A stretch of DNA of 37,420 nt from Nonomuraea antri (GCF_013283785.1 NZ_JABCPZ010000094.1:1-37420); one strand, 5' to 3'. Shown: positions 25,262 to 33,903, counted from the stretch's first letter. The notes: a model not told the origin generated them from the sequence alone. A program made the numbers and translations.

Positions 25262-26581
25262 GTGAACTCGCGGCTGGTCGTCACGTTCACCACGCTGATC
25301 GTCTTCGTGATCGCGGCGCTGGCCGTGCCGCTGGGCCTGGCCTACTCCTCGCACCGGACGAACCGGCTGCTGCTCGACCGCCGCGCCGACGCCACCCGCT
25401 TCGCCGAGCTGGCCGACCAGGCGGCCCGCGACGACGACCACAGCGCGCTGATCGCCGAGATCTCCCGCTACGCCGAGCTGTACGACGCGGCGGTCCGCGT
25501 CCGCGACAGGGACGGCTCGATCCTCGTCGCGGCGGGCCGTTTCGAGTCCGACGACACCGAGGCGGTGCGGCTGGCCCTGTCCGGGCGCACCACCGAGGAA
25601 CTGCCGTCCATCAGCCCGTTCGGCCCGGCCGACGTGCTGCTGGCCGAGCCGGCCGGCCGCGACGCCCAGCTCACCGGCGTGGTGCTGCTGCGCGCCCGCA
25701 CCGACCAGGCCAGGCTGGACGTGTCGCTGGTGTGGGGCGCGCTGGCGGCCGGGGCGCTGGTCGCGCTGGCGTACTCGGTGCTGGCCGCCAGGCGGCTGGC
25801 CCGCTGGATCCTGCGTCCGGTGACCGAGCTCGACCGCACCACGCGGGCCATCGCGCAGGGCAGGCTCGACGCGCGGGCCCATCCGGGCGCTGGGCCCTCG
25901 GAGCTGCGGCGGCTGGAGGAGCGCTTCAACGCGATGGCCGACGCGGTGTCGGTGGCGATGGAGCGGCAGCGGGCGTTCGTCGCGGACGCCTCGCACGAGC
26001 TGCGCACCCCGCTGACCGTGCTGGGGCTGCGGCTGGAGAACCTGGAGCCGCACCTGCGCCACGCGGGCACGGCCGAGTACGCCGAGGCCATGGCCGAGCT
26101 GGACCGGCTGACCCTGCTGGTCTCCGACCTGCTGGCGCTGGCCAAGGTGGAGGCGGGCGTGGGCGCCGGCGGCGCGGAGACCGCGCTCGCGCCCCGGCTG
26201 GGGGCCTGGCGCGAGGTGTACGCGGCCAAGGGCGTGCGGCTGGCCGCCGACGTCCCCGAGCGGGCCGAGGTGCCCGAGTACGCGGCCAGGATCGCCGACA
26301 TCGCGCTGGACAACGCCCAGAAGTTCGTGCCCGCCGGCGGGACGGTGACGGTCACCCTGCTGGACGGCGTGCTCCGGGTGACCGACGACGGCCCCGGACT
26401 GGGCGAGGAGGAACGGGCCGAGGCGCTGGGCCGGTTCTGGCGCTCCGGGGCGCACGCGAACGTCCCCGGCAGCGGCCTGGGCCTGGCCATCGCGGCCGAG
26501 CTGGCCAGGACGGGCGGCGCCACGCTGAGCCTGCTGCCCGCCGTCCCGCACGGCCTGGTGGTCGAGCTGCGCCTGCCGTGA
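25262..26581 (+). CDS. Sensor histidine kinase (two-component system)
   Basis: 439 aa from GTG 25262. TM1 at about 9-29, an extracytoplasmic sensor of about 125 residues, TM2 at about 156-177, then HAMP, a DHp domain with phosphorylated His245 (FVADASHELRTPLTVL), and an ATPase domain with IALDNAQKF (N box), DDGPGLG (G1) and GSGLGLAIAAELA (G2). It phosphorylates the response regulator encoded 31 bp upstream. The gene ends 8 bp from the convergent TAXI-lipoprotein gene; a solute-binding lipoprotein beside a sensor kinase suggests that the binding protein presents a ligand to the sensor. That link is inferred. Confidence 0.95.
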   Translation: MNSRLVVTFTTLIVFVIAALAVPLGLAYSSHRTNRLLLDRRADATRFAELADQAARDDDHSALIAEISRYAELYDAAVRVRDRDGSILVAAGRFESDDTEAVRLALSGRTTEELPSISPFGPADVLLAEPAGRDAQLTGVVLLRARTDQARLDVSLVWGALAAGALVALAYSVLAARRLARWILRPVTELDRTTRAIAQGRLDARAHPGAGPSELRRLEERFNAMADAVSVAMERQRAFVADASHELRTPLTVLGLRLENLEPHLRHAGTAEYAEAMAELDRLTLLVSDLLALAKVEAGVGAGGAETALAPRLGAWREVYAAKGVRLAADVPERAEVPEYAARIADIALDNAQKFVPAGGTVTVTLLDGVLRVTDDGPGLGEEERAEALGRFWRSGAHANVPGSGLGLAIAAELARTGGATLSLLPAVPHGLVVELRLP

Positions 26582-26589
26582 CAGGCGGC

Positions 26590-27489
26590 TCAGCCGTAGA
26601 CCGACCGGTAGTAGCGGGCCGCGCCGGCGTGCAGCGGCACGACGCCGGTGCCGATGGCGTACCGCTCGTCCAGCCGGCCGCCCGGCGCCGAGGGCGCCTG
26701 GAGCCTGTCGCGGGCGCGGAAGAGCGTCTCGGTGACGGTGAACGCCAGGTCGCCGGGCAGCCCGGCCCGGCACACCAGGTAGCTGGGCGTGCCCACGGTC
26801 GGCACCGCCCGCGCCCCGCCGTACACGCCGGCCGGGACGGTCGCGTGCTCGTACACCGGACCGAAGGTGCGGCGCAGCACCGGCACCAGCGGTTCGAGCG
26901 GGACCAGCCTGATGTCGGTCAGCGAGGCGAGCGCGGGCGTGGGCACGCCGCCCGACCAGAAGAACGCCTCGATCCGGCCGGCGCGCAGCGCCTTGATCGA
27001 ATCGTCCAGCCCGAGCCTGACGAAGGTCGCCGTGGTCTCGGCCGCGGCGATCACCCGGGCCGCGGTCACCGCCGTGCCCGACCCCTCGGCCCCGATGGAA
27101 ACCCGCCGCCCGGCCAGGTTCGCCGGGCCGGCGATGGCGGAATCGCGCCGCACGACCAGGTGCACGTAGTTCATGTACATCCTGGCCAGCGCGGCGACCG
27201 GCTGGTGGCGCACCCGGACCGCGTCGTCGGCGCTGTCGGCCAGCGTGAAGGCCACGTCGGCCCGCCCGTCGGCCAGCATGACCAGGTTCTCCACGCTGGC
27301 CGCGGTCTTCAGCACCCGCACGGCCTGCCCGTCGCGGCGCAGCTCGGCCGCGAGCCGTTCGCCGAGCTGACCGTACGGGCCGCCGTCAGGCCCGGTGGCC
27401 AGGCGCAGCTCCGGCGGCTCACCGCCGGTGGCCGAGCACCCCGCGGCCAGCGCCACGAAGGCCAGCAGCGCGCGGCGCGATATTGACAT
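26590..27489 (-). CDS. TAXI-family TRAP-type solute-binding lipoprotein
   Basis: 299 aa from ATG 27489; longer in-frame readings upstream run antisense to the Mut7-C gene. A lipoprotein signal (RRALLAFVALAAGC) is followed by the TAXI pattern: LRLATGPDGGPYGQLGERLAAELRR, VENLVMLADGRADVAFTLAD, LAGRRVSIGAEGSGTAVTA, LRAGRIEAFFWSGGVPTPAL. TAXI proteins feed organic acids to TRAP permeases, but no TRAP permease gene is seen here. The gene is convergent with the histidine kinase gene, leaving 8 bp. It probably acts as a ligand-binding partner of that sensor or serves a distant permease. Confidence 0.9.
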   Translation of the reverse strand: MSISRRALLAFVALAAGCSATGGEPPELRLATGPDGGPYGQLGERLAAELRRDGQAVRVLKTAASVENLVMLADGRADVAFTLADSADDAVRVRHQPVAALARMYMNYVHLVVRRDSAIAGPANLAGRRVSIGAEGSGTAVTAARVIAAAETTATFVRLGLDDSIKALRAGRIEAFFWSGGVPTPALASLTDIRLVPLEPLVPVLRRTFGPVYEHATVPAGVYGGARAVPTVGTPSYLVCRAGLPGDLAFTVTETLFRARDRLQAPSAPGGRLDERYAIGTGVVPLHAGAARYYRSVYG

Positions 27490-27516
27490 GGCCTTCACGT
27501 TAGCCGCTGCTCCAGA

Positions 27517-28242
27517 ATGGACGGCGTGACGGAACGGGAGGCGCGGCTGCGCATCGACTCGGAGCTGACCATGTTCCTGCCCGCCAGTCGGCGTAGGGAG
27601 TGGCAGCAGGTCAGGCCCGACGGCACGTCGACGCTCGGGCACCACGTGGAGTCGCTCGGCGTCCCGCTGACCGAGGTGGGGCCGATGACCGTCGAGGGGC
27701 GCGGCGTCGAGCCGTCGTACCTGCTCGGGCCAGGCGAGACCGCCCACGTGCACCCGGTGCCGCGGCCGCAGGCGCTGCCGCGCGAGCCCCGATTCCTGCT
27801 CGACGTGCACCTGGGCACGCTGGCGCGGCGGCTGCGGCTGCTCGGCGTCGACACGGCCTACCACAACGACATGGACGACCCGTCGCTGGTGGTGCAGGCC
27901 AACGAGGAGTCCAGGGTGCTGCTGACGCAGGATCGCGGGCTGCTGCGCCGCCGCGCGCTGTGGCTGGGCGCGTACGTGCGCGGGCACCGTCCGGAAGACC
28001 AGCTGCGCGACCTGCTCGACCGGTTCGCGCCGCCGCTGCGCCCGTGGACCAGGTGCACGGCGTGCAACGGCGAGCTGGTCCAGGTGGCCAAGCAGGACGT
28101 CGAGCCGATGCTGGAGCCCGGCACCAGGCGCTCCTACGACGCCTACGGCCGGTGCGCCTCGTGCGGCCAGGTCTACTGGCACGGCGCGCACAGCAGGCAC
28201 CTGGAGGAGATCATCGAGGCGGCCCGCGCCTGGACGTCCTGA
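27517..28242 (+). CDS. Mut7-C RNase-domain protein with ubiquitin-like N-terminus
   Basis: 241 aa. The N-terminal ~80 residues resemble the ubiquitin-like Mut7-C_ub domain (LRIDSELTMFLPASRR; LGVPLTEVGPMTVEG). The PIN-like Mut7-C domain follows: FLLDVHLGTLARRLRLLGVDTAY, ANEESRVLLTQDRGLLRRRAL, then a zinc ribbon with C180xxC183 and C213xxC216. Expected activity is RNA cleavage or binding; the biological target is not known. GTG 27526 is an alternative start. Divergent from the TAXI gene with 27 bp between starts. Confidence 0.93.
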   Translation: MDGVTEREARLRIDSELTMFLPASRRREWQQVRPDGTSTLGHHVESLGVPLTEVGPMTVEGRGVEPSYLLGPGETAHVHPVPRPQALPREPRFLLDVHLGTLARRLRLLGVDTAYHNDMDDPSLVVQANEESRVLLTQDRGLLRRRALWLGAYVRGHRPEDQLRDLLDRFAPPLRPWTRCTACNGELVQVAKQDVEPMLEPGTRRSYDAYGRCASCGQVYWHGAHSRHLEEIIEAARAWTS

Positions 28243-28330
28243 CCGGCCCCCGCCGCCCCCGAACGAGGCGGGCCGCAGGGCCGGATGTGCGATCCTGATC
28301 GACGTTTCCCTCCCAGCGAAGGATGGCCGC

Positions 28331-30925
28331 GTGGAATTTCGGATCATGGGGCCGCTCGAGGTGCGTGACGGTGCGCACGATCGCACCCCGACCGCCCCGA
28401 AACACCGCGACCTGCTGGCGATGTTCGTGCTGAACGCACGCCGCCCGCTCACGGTCGGCCGGCTGCGCGCGCTGCTGTGGCCGCGCGAGGGCGGCGACCG
28501 GTCCGACTCGCTGGTCCGCGGCTACATCGGCCAGCTGCGCCGGCTGGTCGGCAAGGACGTGATCACCACCACGTCCGGCAGCTACACGCTGGCGGTCGAC
28601 CCCGGCCAGATCGACGTCGAGTGCTTCCGCACGCTGGTCGAGCGCGGCGACTACGACGAGGCGCTGCGGTTGTGGCGCGGCCCGGCCCTGGAGGACGTCG
28701 ACCCGGCCGGCGAGCGCTGGGTCGAGACCGGGCGGCTGCGGGCCGAGCTGGAGGAGCTGCGGCTGCTGGCCATCGAGCGCAGGCTGGCCCGCGACCTCGA
28801 CGCCGGCCGGCACCGCGAGATCCTGTCGGAGCTGCGCCGGCTGGTCGACCTGCATTCGCTCTGGCAGCGCTTCCGCGGCCTGTACATGCTCGCCCTCTAC
28901 CGCAGCGGGCGGCGGGTGGAGGCGCTGGAGGCGTACGCGGCGCTGCGTGACAGCCTCGACGACGGGCACGCGATCGAGCCCGACTCCGAGCTGCAGCTGC
29001 TCTACCACCGCATGCTGCACGACGACGTGTCGCTGCACGTCTCGGCCGGGCCGCCGATGCTGCTGCCGCACGACGTGGCCGACTTCTGCGGCCGGCACGA
29101 CCTGCTCGACCGGGTGGTCGGCGGGCACGTGGTGATCCACGGCGCGGCCGGGGTGGGCAAGTCGGCGCTGGCCGTGCACGCGGCCTGGACCCGCCGCGAG
29201 CGCTTCCCCGACGGCATCCTCTACGCCGACCTGCGCGAGACGGCCGAGCCCGCCGCCGTCCTGGAGGACTTCCTGCGCTGGCTGGGCTGCCCGGCGCAGG
29301 CCATCCCGGTCGGGCTGGACCAGCGTGAGCGGCTGCTGCGCACGTACGCGGCCAACCGGCGGCTGCTCGTGCTGCTCGACCACGCCTCCAGCGAGGCCCA
29401 GGTGCGCCCGCTGCTGACCGCGGCCCCGACGGTGATCACCAGCCGGTCGGCGCTGGGCGGCCTGACCGGCGTCGGCCGGGTCTCCGTCGGCGTGCTCGAC
29501 GACGAGTCGGCCGCGGAGCTGCTGGTCAAGCTGGTCGGCCCGGGCCGCGGCGACGCCTCCAGGCTGGTCAGGATCTGCGGCGGGCTGCCGATCGCGCTGC
29601 GCGTCGCCGGGTCGAGGCTGGCGGCCAGGCCGGAGTGGACCGTCGACTACCTGGCCGGGCTGCTGGAGGACGAGCACGGGCGGCTGGACCGGCTGCACGC
29701 CGGCGACCAGACGGTACGCAGCGTGTTCTCGGTCGGCTACGACGCGCTGGCCGAGCCCGCCAGGCGCACGCTGCGCAGGCTGGGCGCGCTGTCGGCGCCC
29801 GACTTCGGCGACTGGGTGGCGGCCGCGCTCGGCGACGAGGCCGAGGCGCTGGTGGAGGCCGGGCTGCTGGAGACGCACCTGATCGACGTGGCCGGCCAGG
29901 TGCGGTACCGGCTGCACGGCCTGACCAGGCTGTTCGCCCGCGAGCAGCAGAACGCGGAGACGGCCGCCGGCGTGCCCGCCGATCTGGCGATGCTGGCCAG
30001 GACCGCGCGGGCCAGGGCGGCCAGGTTCACGCCGGTCTCCGGGCCGGCGTTCGCCACGACCGACATCAGGCAGTCGGCCGAGTGGCTGCTGGCCGAGCGG
30101 GCGTTCCTGGTCAGCCTGGTGGCCGATCTGGGCAGGTCCGGGCTCGACCAGGACTGCCTGCGGCTGGCCCACCTGCTGGTGCCGTTCCTGGAGCGGCACC
30201 GCTTCCTGGACGACTGGCGCCAGTGCTGCGCGATCGCGCTGGCGGCGGCCGGCCGGCTGGGCGACCTGACCGGCGAGGCGCTGATCCTGCGCGACGAGGG
30301 CGACCTGCACCGGGCCGAGCGCCGCTGGGCCCTGGCCCACGACCGGCTCAGGCAGGCGCTGACCAGGTTCCTGGCGGCCGGCCGGGCCAAGGACGCGGCC
30401 CGCACCAGGCGCAGGCTCGGCCAGGTGCAACTGGAGCAGGGCAGGCTGGCCGAGGCCGAGCAGACACTCACCGCCTGCCTGCCCGCGCACGAGGACGCGG
30501 AGACGCTGCACGCGCTGGGCCTGGTCCTGCACCGCACCGGCCGCCCGGCCGAGGCCGTGGCCCGCCTGTCCGCGGCCGCCACGCTGCTGGCCGACGCCGG
30601 CGACCGGCACCGCCGCGTCGACGCGCTGCTCGACCTGTCCGCGGTCCGCCTGTCGGGCGGCGATCTCGGCCGCGCCCGCGGCGACGCCCAGACGGCCAGG
30701 AGCATCGCGGTGCGGCTCGGCGACCGGCTGCTCAGCGCCCGTTCCCTGCTCGCGCTGGCCGAGGTCACCCGGGCGGAAGGCGACACGGGCACGGCCGCGG
30801 AGCTGGCGGCGCGGGCCGCTCAGACGTTCCGCGAACTGGGCGACGACGACGGCGCGGCCCGCGCGGACCGCCTGGCCCGGACCACGCGGACGACGACGGA
30901 ACCCGCGAACACCCGGTCGTCCTGA
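28331..30925 (+). CDS. AfsR-like SARP regulator (winged helix, BTAD, NB-ARC, TPR)
   Basis: 864 aa from GTG 28331 with GAAGGA upstream. OmpR-like DNA-binding domain at about 1-90 (FRIMGPLEV, LLAMFVLNARRPLTVGRLRALLW), BTAD at 95-232 (IDVECFRTLVERG; EALEAYAALRDSL), P-loop GAAGVGKS at 271-278, an NB-ARC-type ATPase with LLVLLDHASSEAQVRPLL and CGGLPIALRVAGSRL, and TPR-like repeats to the end. Such proteins activate secondary-metabolite or stress genes by binding 11-bp-spaced direct repeats. No biosynthetic cluster is visible nearby, so it is an orphan or global regulator. Confidence 0.93.
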   Translation: MEFRIMGPLEVRDGAHDRTPTAPKHRDLLAMFVLNARRPLTVGRLRALLWPREGGDRSDSLVRGYIGQLRRLVGKDVITTTSGSYTLAVDPGQIDVECFRTLVERGDYDEALRLWRGPALEDVDPAGERWVETGRLRAELEELRLLAIERRLARDLDAGRHREILSELRRLVDLHSLWQRFRGLYMLALYRSGRRVEALEAYAALRDSLDDGHAIEPDSELQLLYHRMLHDDVSLHVSAGPPMLLPHDVADFCGRHDLLDRVVGGHVVIHGAAGVGKSALAVHAAWTRRERFPDGILYADLRETAEPAAVLEDFLRWLGCPAQAIPVGLDQRERLLRTYAANRRLLVLLDHASSEAQVRPLLTAAPTVITSRSALGGLTGVGRVSVGVLDDESAAELLVKLVGPGRGDASRLVRICGGLPIALRVAGSRLAARPEWTVDYLAGLLEDEHGRLDRLHAGDQTVRSVFSVGYDALAEPARRTLRRLGALSAPDFGDWVAAALGDEAEALVEAGLLETHLIDVAGQVRYRLHGLTRLFAREQQNAETAAGVPADLAMLARTARARAARFTPVSGPAFATTDIRQSAEWLLAERAFLVSLVADLGRSGLDQDCLRLAHLLVPFLERHRFLDDWRQCCAIALAAAGRLGDLTGEALILRDEGDLHRAERRWALAHDRLRQALTRFLAAGRAKDAARTRRRLGQVQLEQGRLAEAEQTLTACLPAHEDAETLHALGLVLHRTGRPAEAVARLSAAATLLADAGDRHRRVDALLDLSAVRLSGGDLGRARGDAQTARSIAVRLGDRLLSARSLLALAEVTRAEGDTGTAAELAARAAQTFRELGDDDGAARADRLARTTRTTTEPANTRSS

Positions 30926-30983
30926 CGGGTGGACGGTGACGAGTGTGTCGCGCAGGGTGGTGGTGGGCGGCGGACGGCCGCCG

Positions 30984-30989
30984 TACAGT
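30984..30989 (+). promoter_or_regulatory. -10 element for the four-TM protein gene
   Basis: TACAGT ends 6 bases before GTG 30996, consistent with leaderless initiation and with choosing that start. Confidence 0.45.
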
Positions 30990-30995
30990 GATCGG

Positions 30996-31463
30996 GTGGC
31001 CGATTACACGCAGCCCGCCCCCGTCCAGGCCGGCCCGCGGCGCGGCTACGCGCTGGCCGTGGTGATCGCCGGGGCGCTGCTGGTGTTCTGCGCGGTGCTG
31101 CCGTGGGCGGGCGTGGAAGCCAGGAGCGACCTGATCGGCGGCGGCGTCTCGAGCGACGTCAGGGGCGTCGACGACCGGCTCGGCGTCTACACGCTCATCG
31201 CCGGGATCGCCGTCCTGGCGTTCGGGGTCGTCGGCCTGCTCACCCGGCCCAGGCTCGCCGCCCTGGCCGTGGTGCCCGGCGCGCTGGCCGTGCTGGTGCT
31301 GGTGATGTTCATCGGCACCCCGCGGGGGCTCGGCGACCGGGTCACCATCGAGGTGGGCACCCTGCTCACGGTCGAGCCGGTGCTCAGGTTCGGCTGGTTC
31401 GCGGCCCTGGCCAGCGCGGTGGCGGTGATCGTCGTGTCGGTGCTGGCCGTGGTCAAGAGATGA
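30996..31463 (+). CDS. Four-helix membrane protein, function unknown
   Basis: 155 aa from GTG 30996; a longer frame starts at 30936 but would include the promoter-like TACAGT. A short polar N-terminus with PAPVQAGPRRG is followed by four hydrophobic segments: YALAVVIAGALLVFCAVLPWAG, LGVYTLIAGIAVLAFGVVGLL, LAALAVVPGALAVLVLVMFI, and FGWFAALASAVAVIVVSVLAVV. The pattern resembles actinobacterial Trp-biosynthesis-associated or general small membrane proteins, but I do not recognise a family with confidence. Its stop directly abuts the era stop on the other strand with no intervening base. Confidence 0.8.
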   Translation: MADYTQPAPVQAGPRRGYALAVVIAGALLVFCAVLPWAGVEARSDLIGGGVSSDVRGVDDRLGVYTLIAGIAVLAFGVVGLLTRPRLAALAVVPGALAVLVLVMFIGTPRGLGDRVTIEVGTLLTVEPVLRFGWFAALASAVAVIVVSVLAVVKR

Positions 31464-32390
31464 TCAGTCGTAGAAGCCGAGCCTGCGCAGCTGCTTGGGG
31501 TCGCGCTGCCAGTCTTTGGCCACGCTGATGCGCAGGTCGAGGTAGACCCGGGTGCCCAGCAGCGCCTCGATCTGCTTGCGCGCCTTGGTGCCGACCTCGC
31601 GCAGCCGCTCGCCCTTGTGGCCGATGACGATGGCCTTCTGCGAGGGGCGTTCGACGAACATGTGGGCGTAGATGTCGAGCAGGTCGTCGCGGCCCTCGCG
31701 GGGCAGCATCTCGTCGACCACCACGGCGATCGAGTGCGGCAGCTCGTCGCGCACGCCCTCCAGCGCCGCCTCCCTGATCAGCTCGCCCACCAGCACCTGC
31801 TCGGGCTCGTCGGTGAGCTGCCCGCCCTCGTAGAGCGGCGGCGACTCGGGCAGGTGCTCGATGAGCACGTCGGCCACCACGTCGAGCTGCTCGCCCGCCT
31901 GCGCCGACACCGGCACGATCGCGGCGAACTCCGCGATCTGCGAGACCGCCAGCAGCTGCTCCGCCACCTGCTCCCTGGAGGCCAGGTCGGTCTTGGTGAC
32001 CACGGCCACGACCGGGGTCTTCTTCACCGCGGCGAGCTTGTCGGCGATGAACCTGTCGCCCTTGCCGATCGGCTCGTTGGCCGGGACGCAGAAGCCGATC
32101 ACGTCGACCTCGGTGAGCGTGGACAGCACCAGGCTGTCGAGCCGCTCGCCGAGCAGCGTGCGCGGCCGGTGCAGCCCGGGCGTGTCGACGATGATGAGCT
32201 GGGCCTCGGGCCGGTGCACGATGCCCCTGATGACGCGCCTGGTGGTCTGCGGCTTGGACGACGTGATCGCCACCTTGGTGCCGACCAGGGCGTTCATCAA
32301 CGTGGACTTGCCGACGTTCGGCCTCCCCACGAAGCAGGCGAATCCGGCGCGATGGCTGTCTGGCGAAGTCACTAGTGCATTGTGTCCCAT
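31464..32390 (-). CDS. era: GTPase Era
   Basis: 308 aa. G1 GRPNVGKS (22-29), G2-region TTRRVIRGIV, G3 DTPGLHRP, G4 TKTD, then a C-terminal KH domain (VIGHKGERLREVGTKARKQIEALLG). Era binds the 3' end of 16S rRNA and assists 30S maturation. ATG 32390 overlaps the NUDIX gene by 19 bp; GTG 32372 would overlap it by one base (TAGTG) and is an equally good start. It ends the lipoprotein - deaminase-like - NUDIX - era run. Confidence 0.97.
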   Translation of the reverse strand: MGHNALVTSPDSHRAGFACFVGRPNVGKSTLMNALVGTKVAITSSKPQTTRRVIRGIVHRPEAQLIIVDTPGLHRPRTLLGERLDSLVLSTLTEVDVIGFCVPANEPIGKGDRFIADKLAAVKKTPVVAVVTKTDLASREQVAEQLLAVSQIAEFAAIVPVSAQAGEQLDVVADVLIEHLPESPPLYEGGQLTDEPEQVLVGELIREAALEGVRDELPHSIAVVVDEMLPREGRDDLLDIYAHMFVERPSQKAIVIGHKGERLREVGTKARKQIEALLGTRVYLDLRISVAKDWQRDPKQLRRLGFYD

Positions 32391-32866
32391 CGACGGGCCT
32401 GGTCACGCCACCAGGCGAACACCTGCGGCAGCACCCGGGGCGACCAGGCGGTCATCGTCAGCCCGCCGAGCTCCGGCTCCGACACCCAGCGGACGTCGTT
32501 GATCTCCACCCCGTCGGGCGTGGGCGTGCCGGAGACGATCTCGCAGGCGTAGCCCGCGATGACGTACGCGCACTGGTGCCCGTTGGGGTAGACGGTGCGG
32601 AACTCCGGGCCGCCGAAGACGCCGATCAGCCCGCGTACCGCCACCTCGATGGCCAGTTCCTCGCGCAGCTCCCTGACGACGGCGTCCTCGGGACGTTCGT
32701 CGGGGTCGATGCCGCCGCCCGGCGCGGCCCAGAGCCCGACGTCACCGTGGCGGGCCACGAGCAGCCGGCCGGCGGAGTCGAACACGAACCCGGCGGCCGA
32801 GGGCAGCATCAGCAGCTCGTCGCCCACCTTGGCCCGCAGCCGGGCCAGGAACGGTGACATCGGCAT
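32372..32866 (-). CDS. NUDIX hydrolase
   Basis: 164 aa from ATG 32866, chosen because it follows the upstream stop by one base (TGACATG); the longer frame to 32998 is the upstream gene read out of frame. NUDIX box GGGIDPDERPEDAVVRELRE followed by ELAIEV matches GX5EX7REUXEEXGU except that the late Gly is Ala. NUDIX enzymes hydrolyse nucleoside diphosphates linked to other groups; WAAPGGG and the Trp-rich C-terminus do not define a substrate. Inserted between the deaminase-like gene and era, presumably co-transcribed. Confidence 0.92.
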   Translation of the reverse strand: MPMSPFLARLRAKVGDELLMLPSAAGFVFDSAGRLLVARHGDVGLWAAPGGGIDPDERPEDAVVRELREELAIEVAVRGLIGVFGGPEFRTVYPNGHQCAYVIAGYACEIVSGTPTPDGVEINDVRWVSEPELGGLTMTAWSPRVLPQVFAWWRDQARRWDTMH

Positions 32867-32867
32867 G

Positions 32868-33182
32868 TCAGACCAGCGTCCCGTCGGGGCGGGCGACCAG
32901 CAGCGACGTGACGCCCAGCTCGGCGGCGACGGCGGAGTCGGCCGCGCTCGGGGCGCCGGTGGTGACCAGGGCCACCGCCTCCAGCGACTTGGCGCCACTG
33001 GCCACCGCCATGGCCACCGCCACCTGCACCGCCGACAACGTCAGCGAGTCGAGCGCCACGTCGGTCGCCGAGTAGGTGCGGCCGGTCTCGTCGCGCACGG
33101 CCGCGCCCTCGGCGGACCCGTTGCGCGCCCTGGAGGCCCGGGCCAAGGTGATGATCTTGCTGTCTTCAGGATCGAGAGTCAC
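32868..33182 (-). CDS. Cytidine deaminase-like protein without catalytic motifs
   Basis: 104 aa from GTG 33182. It has the fold-level pattern of the short Cdd-like proteins found upstream of era in actinomycetes: LARASRARNGSAEGAAVRDETGRTYSATDVALDSL, LSAVQVAVAMAVASGAKSLEAVALVTT, ELGVTSLLVARPDG. The (H/C)AE and PCxxC zinc/catalytic motifs of active cytidine deaminases are absent; there is no Cys at all. It may be a non-catalytic structural or regulatory derivative. Start codon is 10 bp after the upstream lipoprotein stop, and its own stop is one base before the NUDIX ATG. Confidence 0.8.
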   Translation of the reverse strand: MTLDPEDSKIITLARASRARNGSAEGAAVRDETGRTYSATDVALDSLTLSAVQVAVAMAVASGAKSLEAVALVTTGAPSAADSAVAAELGVTSLLVARPDGTLV

Positions 33183-33192
33183 GGTGACTAGG

Positions 33193-33825
33193 TTAGGCGT
33201 TGGCCATTCCGATGACCGCGTCGACCAGTTTCCTGGTGCGTGCCGGATCGATCTCGCTCATGCCGGTGTGCACCACGGAGACCAGGGTGTCCTCCACCCG
33301 GGAGAGCACCACGTCGAGCGCGTACGGGTAGCCGTTCAGCCGGCCGCGCAGTTGCCCGGCCAGCGCCTCGTCACCGGTGTCCGCGATCGGCACCACGTGC
33401 AGCCGCAGGTCGGTGCCGTCTTCCGAGCGCACGGCGTGGCACGCGCGCAGCGCCTTGGCGATCGTGTCGAGGTGGCCTTCGACCTCGTCGCCCGCGTACC
33501 TGGCGAGCCCGACCGCGGCCTGCTCGCCCAGCCGGTCGCCCTGGTAGGTGACCGCCGCCTGGGCGGTGAGCGCCCGTTCCGGCGCCCGTCCGCCGGCCGG
33601 GCCGAGCACCGCGCCGCAGTTCTTGTCCACCCGGCCGAACGGCGCCTGCCAGGCCTGCCCGGGCCGGTCGGAGAAGCCGTCCGGCAGGCTGGGCCCCTTG
33701 TTCAGCACTTCGCGTAGCTGTATCACGGCGTGCGGGTCGAGAAAACTCTCCGCTCCCCCGCCGCCGCATCCCGCCAGGGCTCCCGCCAGCAGCCCGCAAA
33801 CGATGATCCGCAGTCCGCGTTTCAT
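33193..33825 (-). CDS. Lipoprotein of unknown function
   Basis: 210 aa from ATG 33825, preferred because GGGGGGA precedes it and the signal peptide begins there (MKRGLRIIVCGLLAGALAGC). The lipobox LAGC is canonical. The mature part has two further Cys residues (KNCGAVLG, RACHAVRS) that could form a disulfide, as in DUF3558-like or sensor lipoproteins, but I do not recognise a defined family. It is the first gene of the run that continues into the deaminase-like, NUDIX and era genes, an unusual companion for era. Confidence 0.82.
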   Translation of the reverse strand: MKRGLRIIVCGLLAGALAGCGGGGAESFLDPHAVIQLREVLNKGPSLPDGFSDRPGQAWQAPFGRVDKNCGAVLGPAGGRAPERALTAQAAVTYQGDRLGEQAAVGLARYAGDEVEGHLDTIAKALRACHAVRSEDGTDLRLHVVPIADTGDEALAGQLRGRLNGYPYALDVVLSRVEDTLVSVVHTGMSEIDPARTRKLVDAVIGMANA

Positions 33826-33903
33826 GATCCCCCCTGGACCGCAGCGTGCCCGAAAGACGAATGCGGCAATCCACGGGAGCTTCCAATAAAACCCCAAAAG
33901 CTA

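Noticed and set aside
26590..28452. Fusion of the TAXI lipoprotein to a longer minus-strand protein
   Set aside because: The extra N-terminal part lies opposite the Mut7-C gene; the lipoprotein signal peptide starts at 27489.
28211..30610. Minus-strand open frame of 799 codons opposite the SARP gene
   Set aside because: Antisense to a protein with BTAD, P-loop and TPR features; composition is Gln/Arg/Pro-rich without recognisable motifs.
32867..32998. 44-residue N-terminal extension of the NUDIX protein
   Set aside because: It is the deaminase-like gene read in another frame (Pro/Ser/Arg/Trp-rich); the ATG at 32866 fits the one-base junction.
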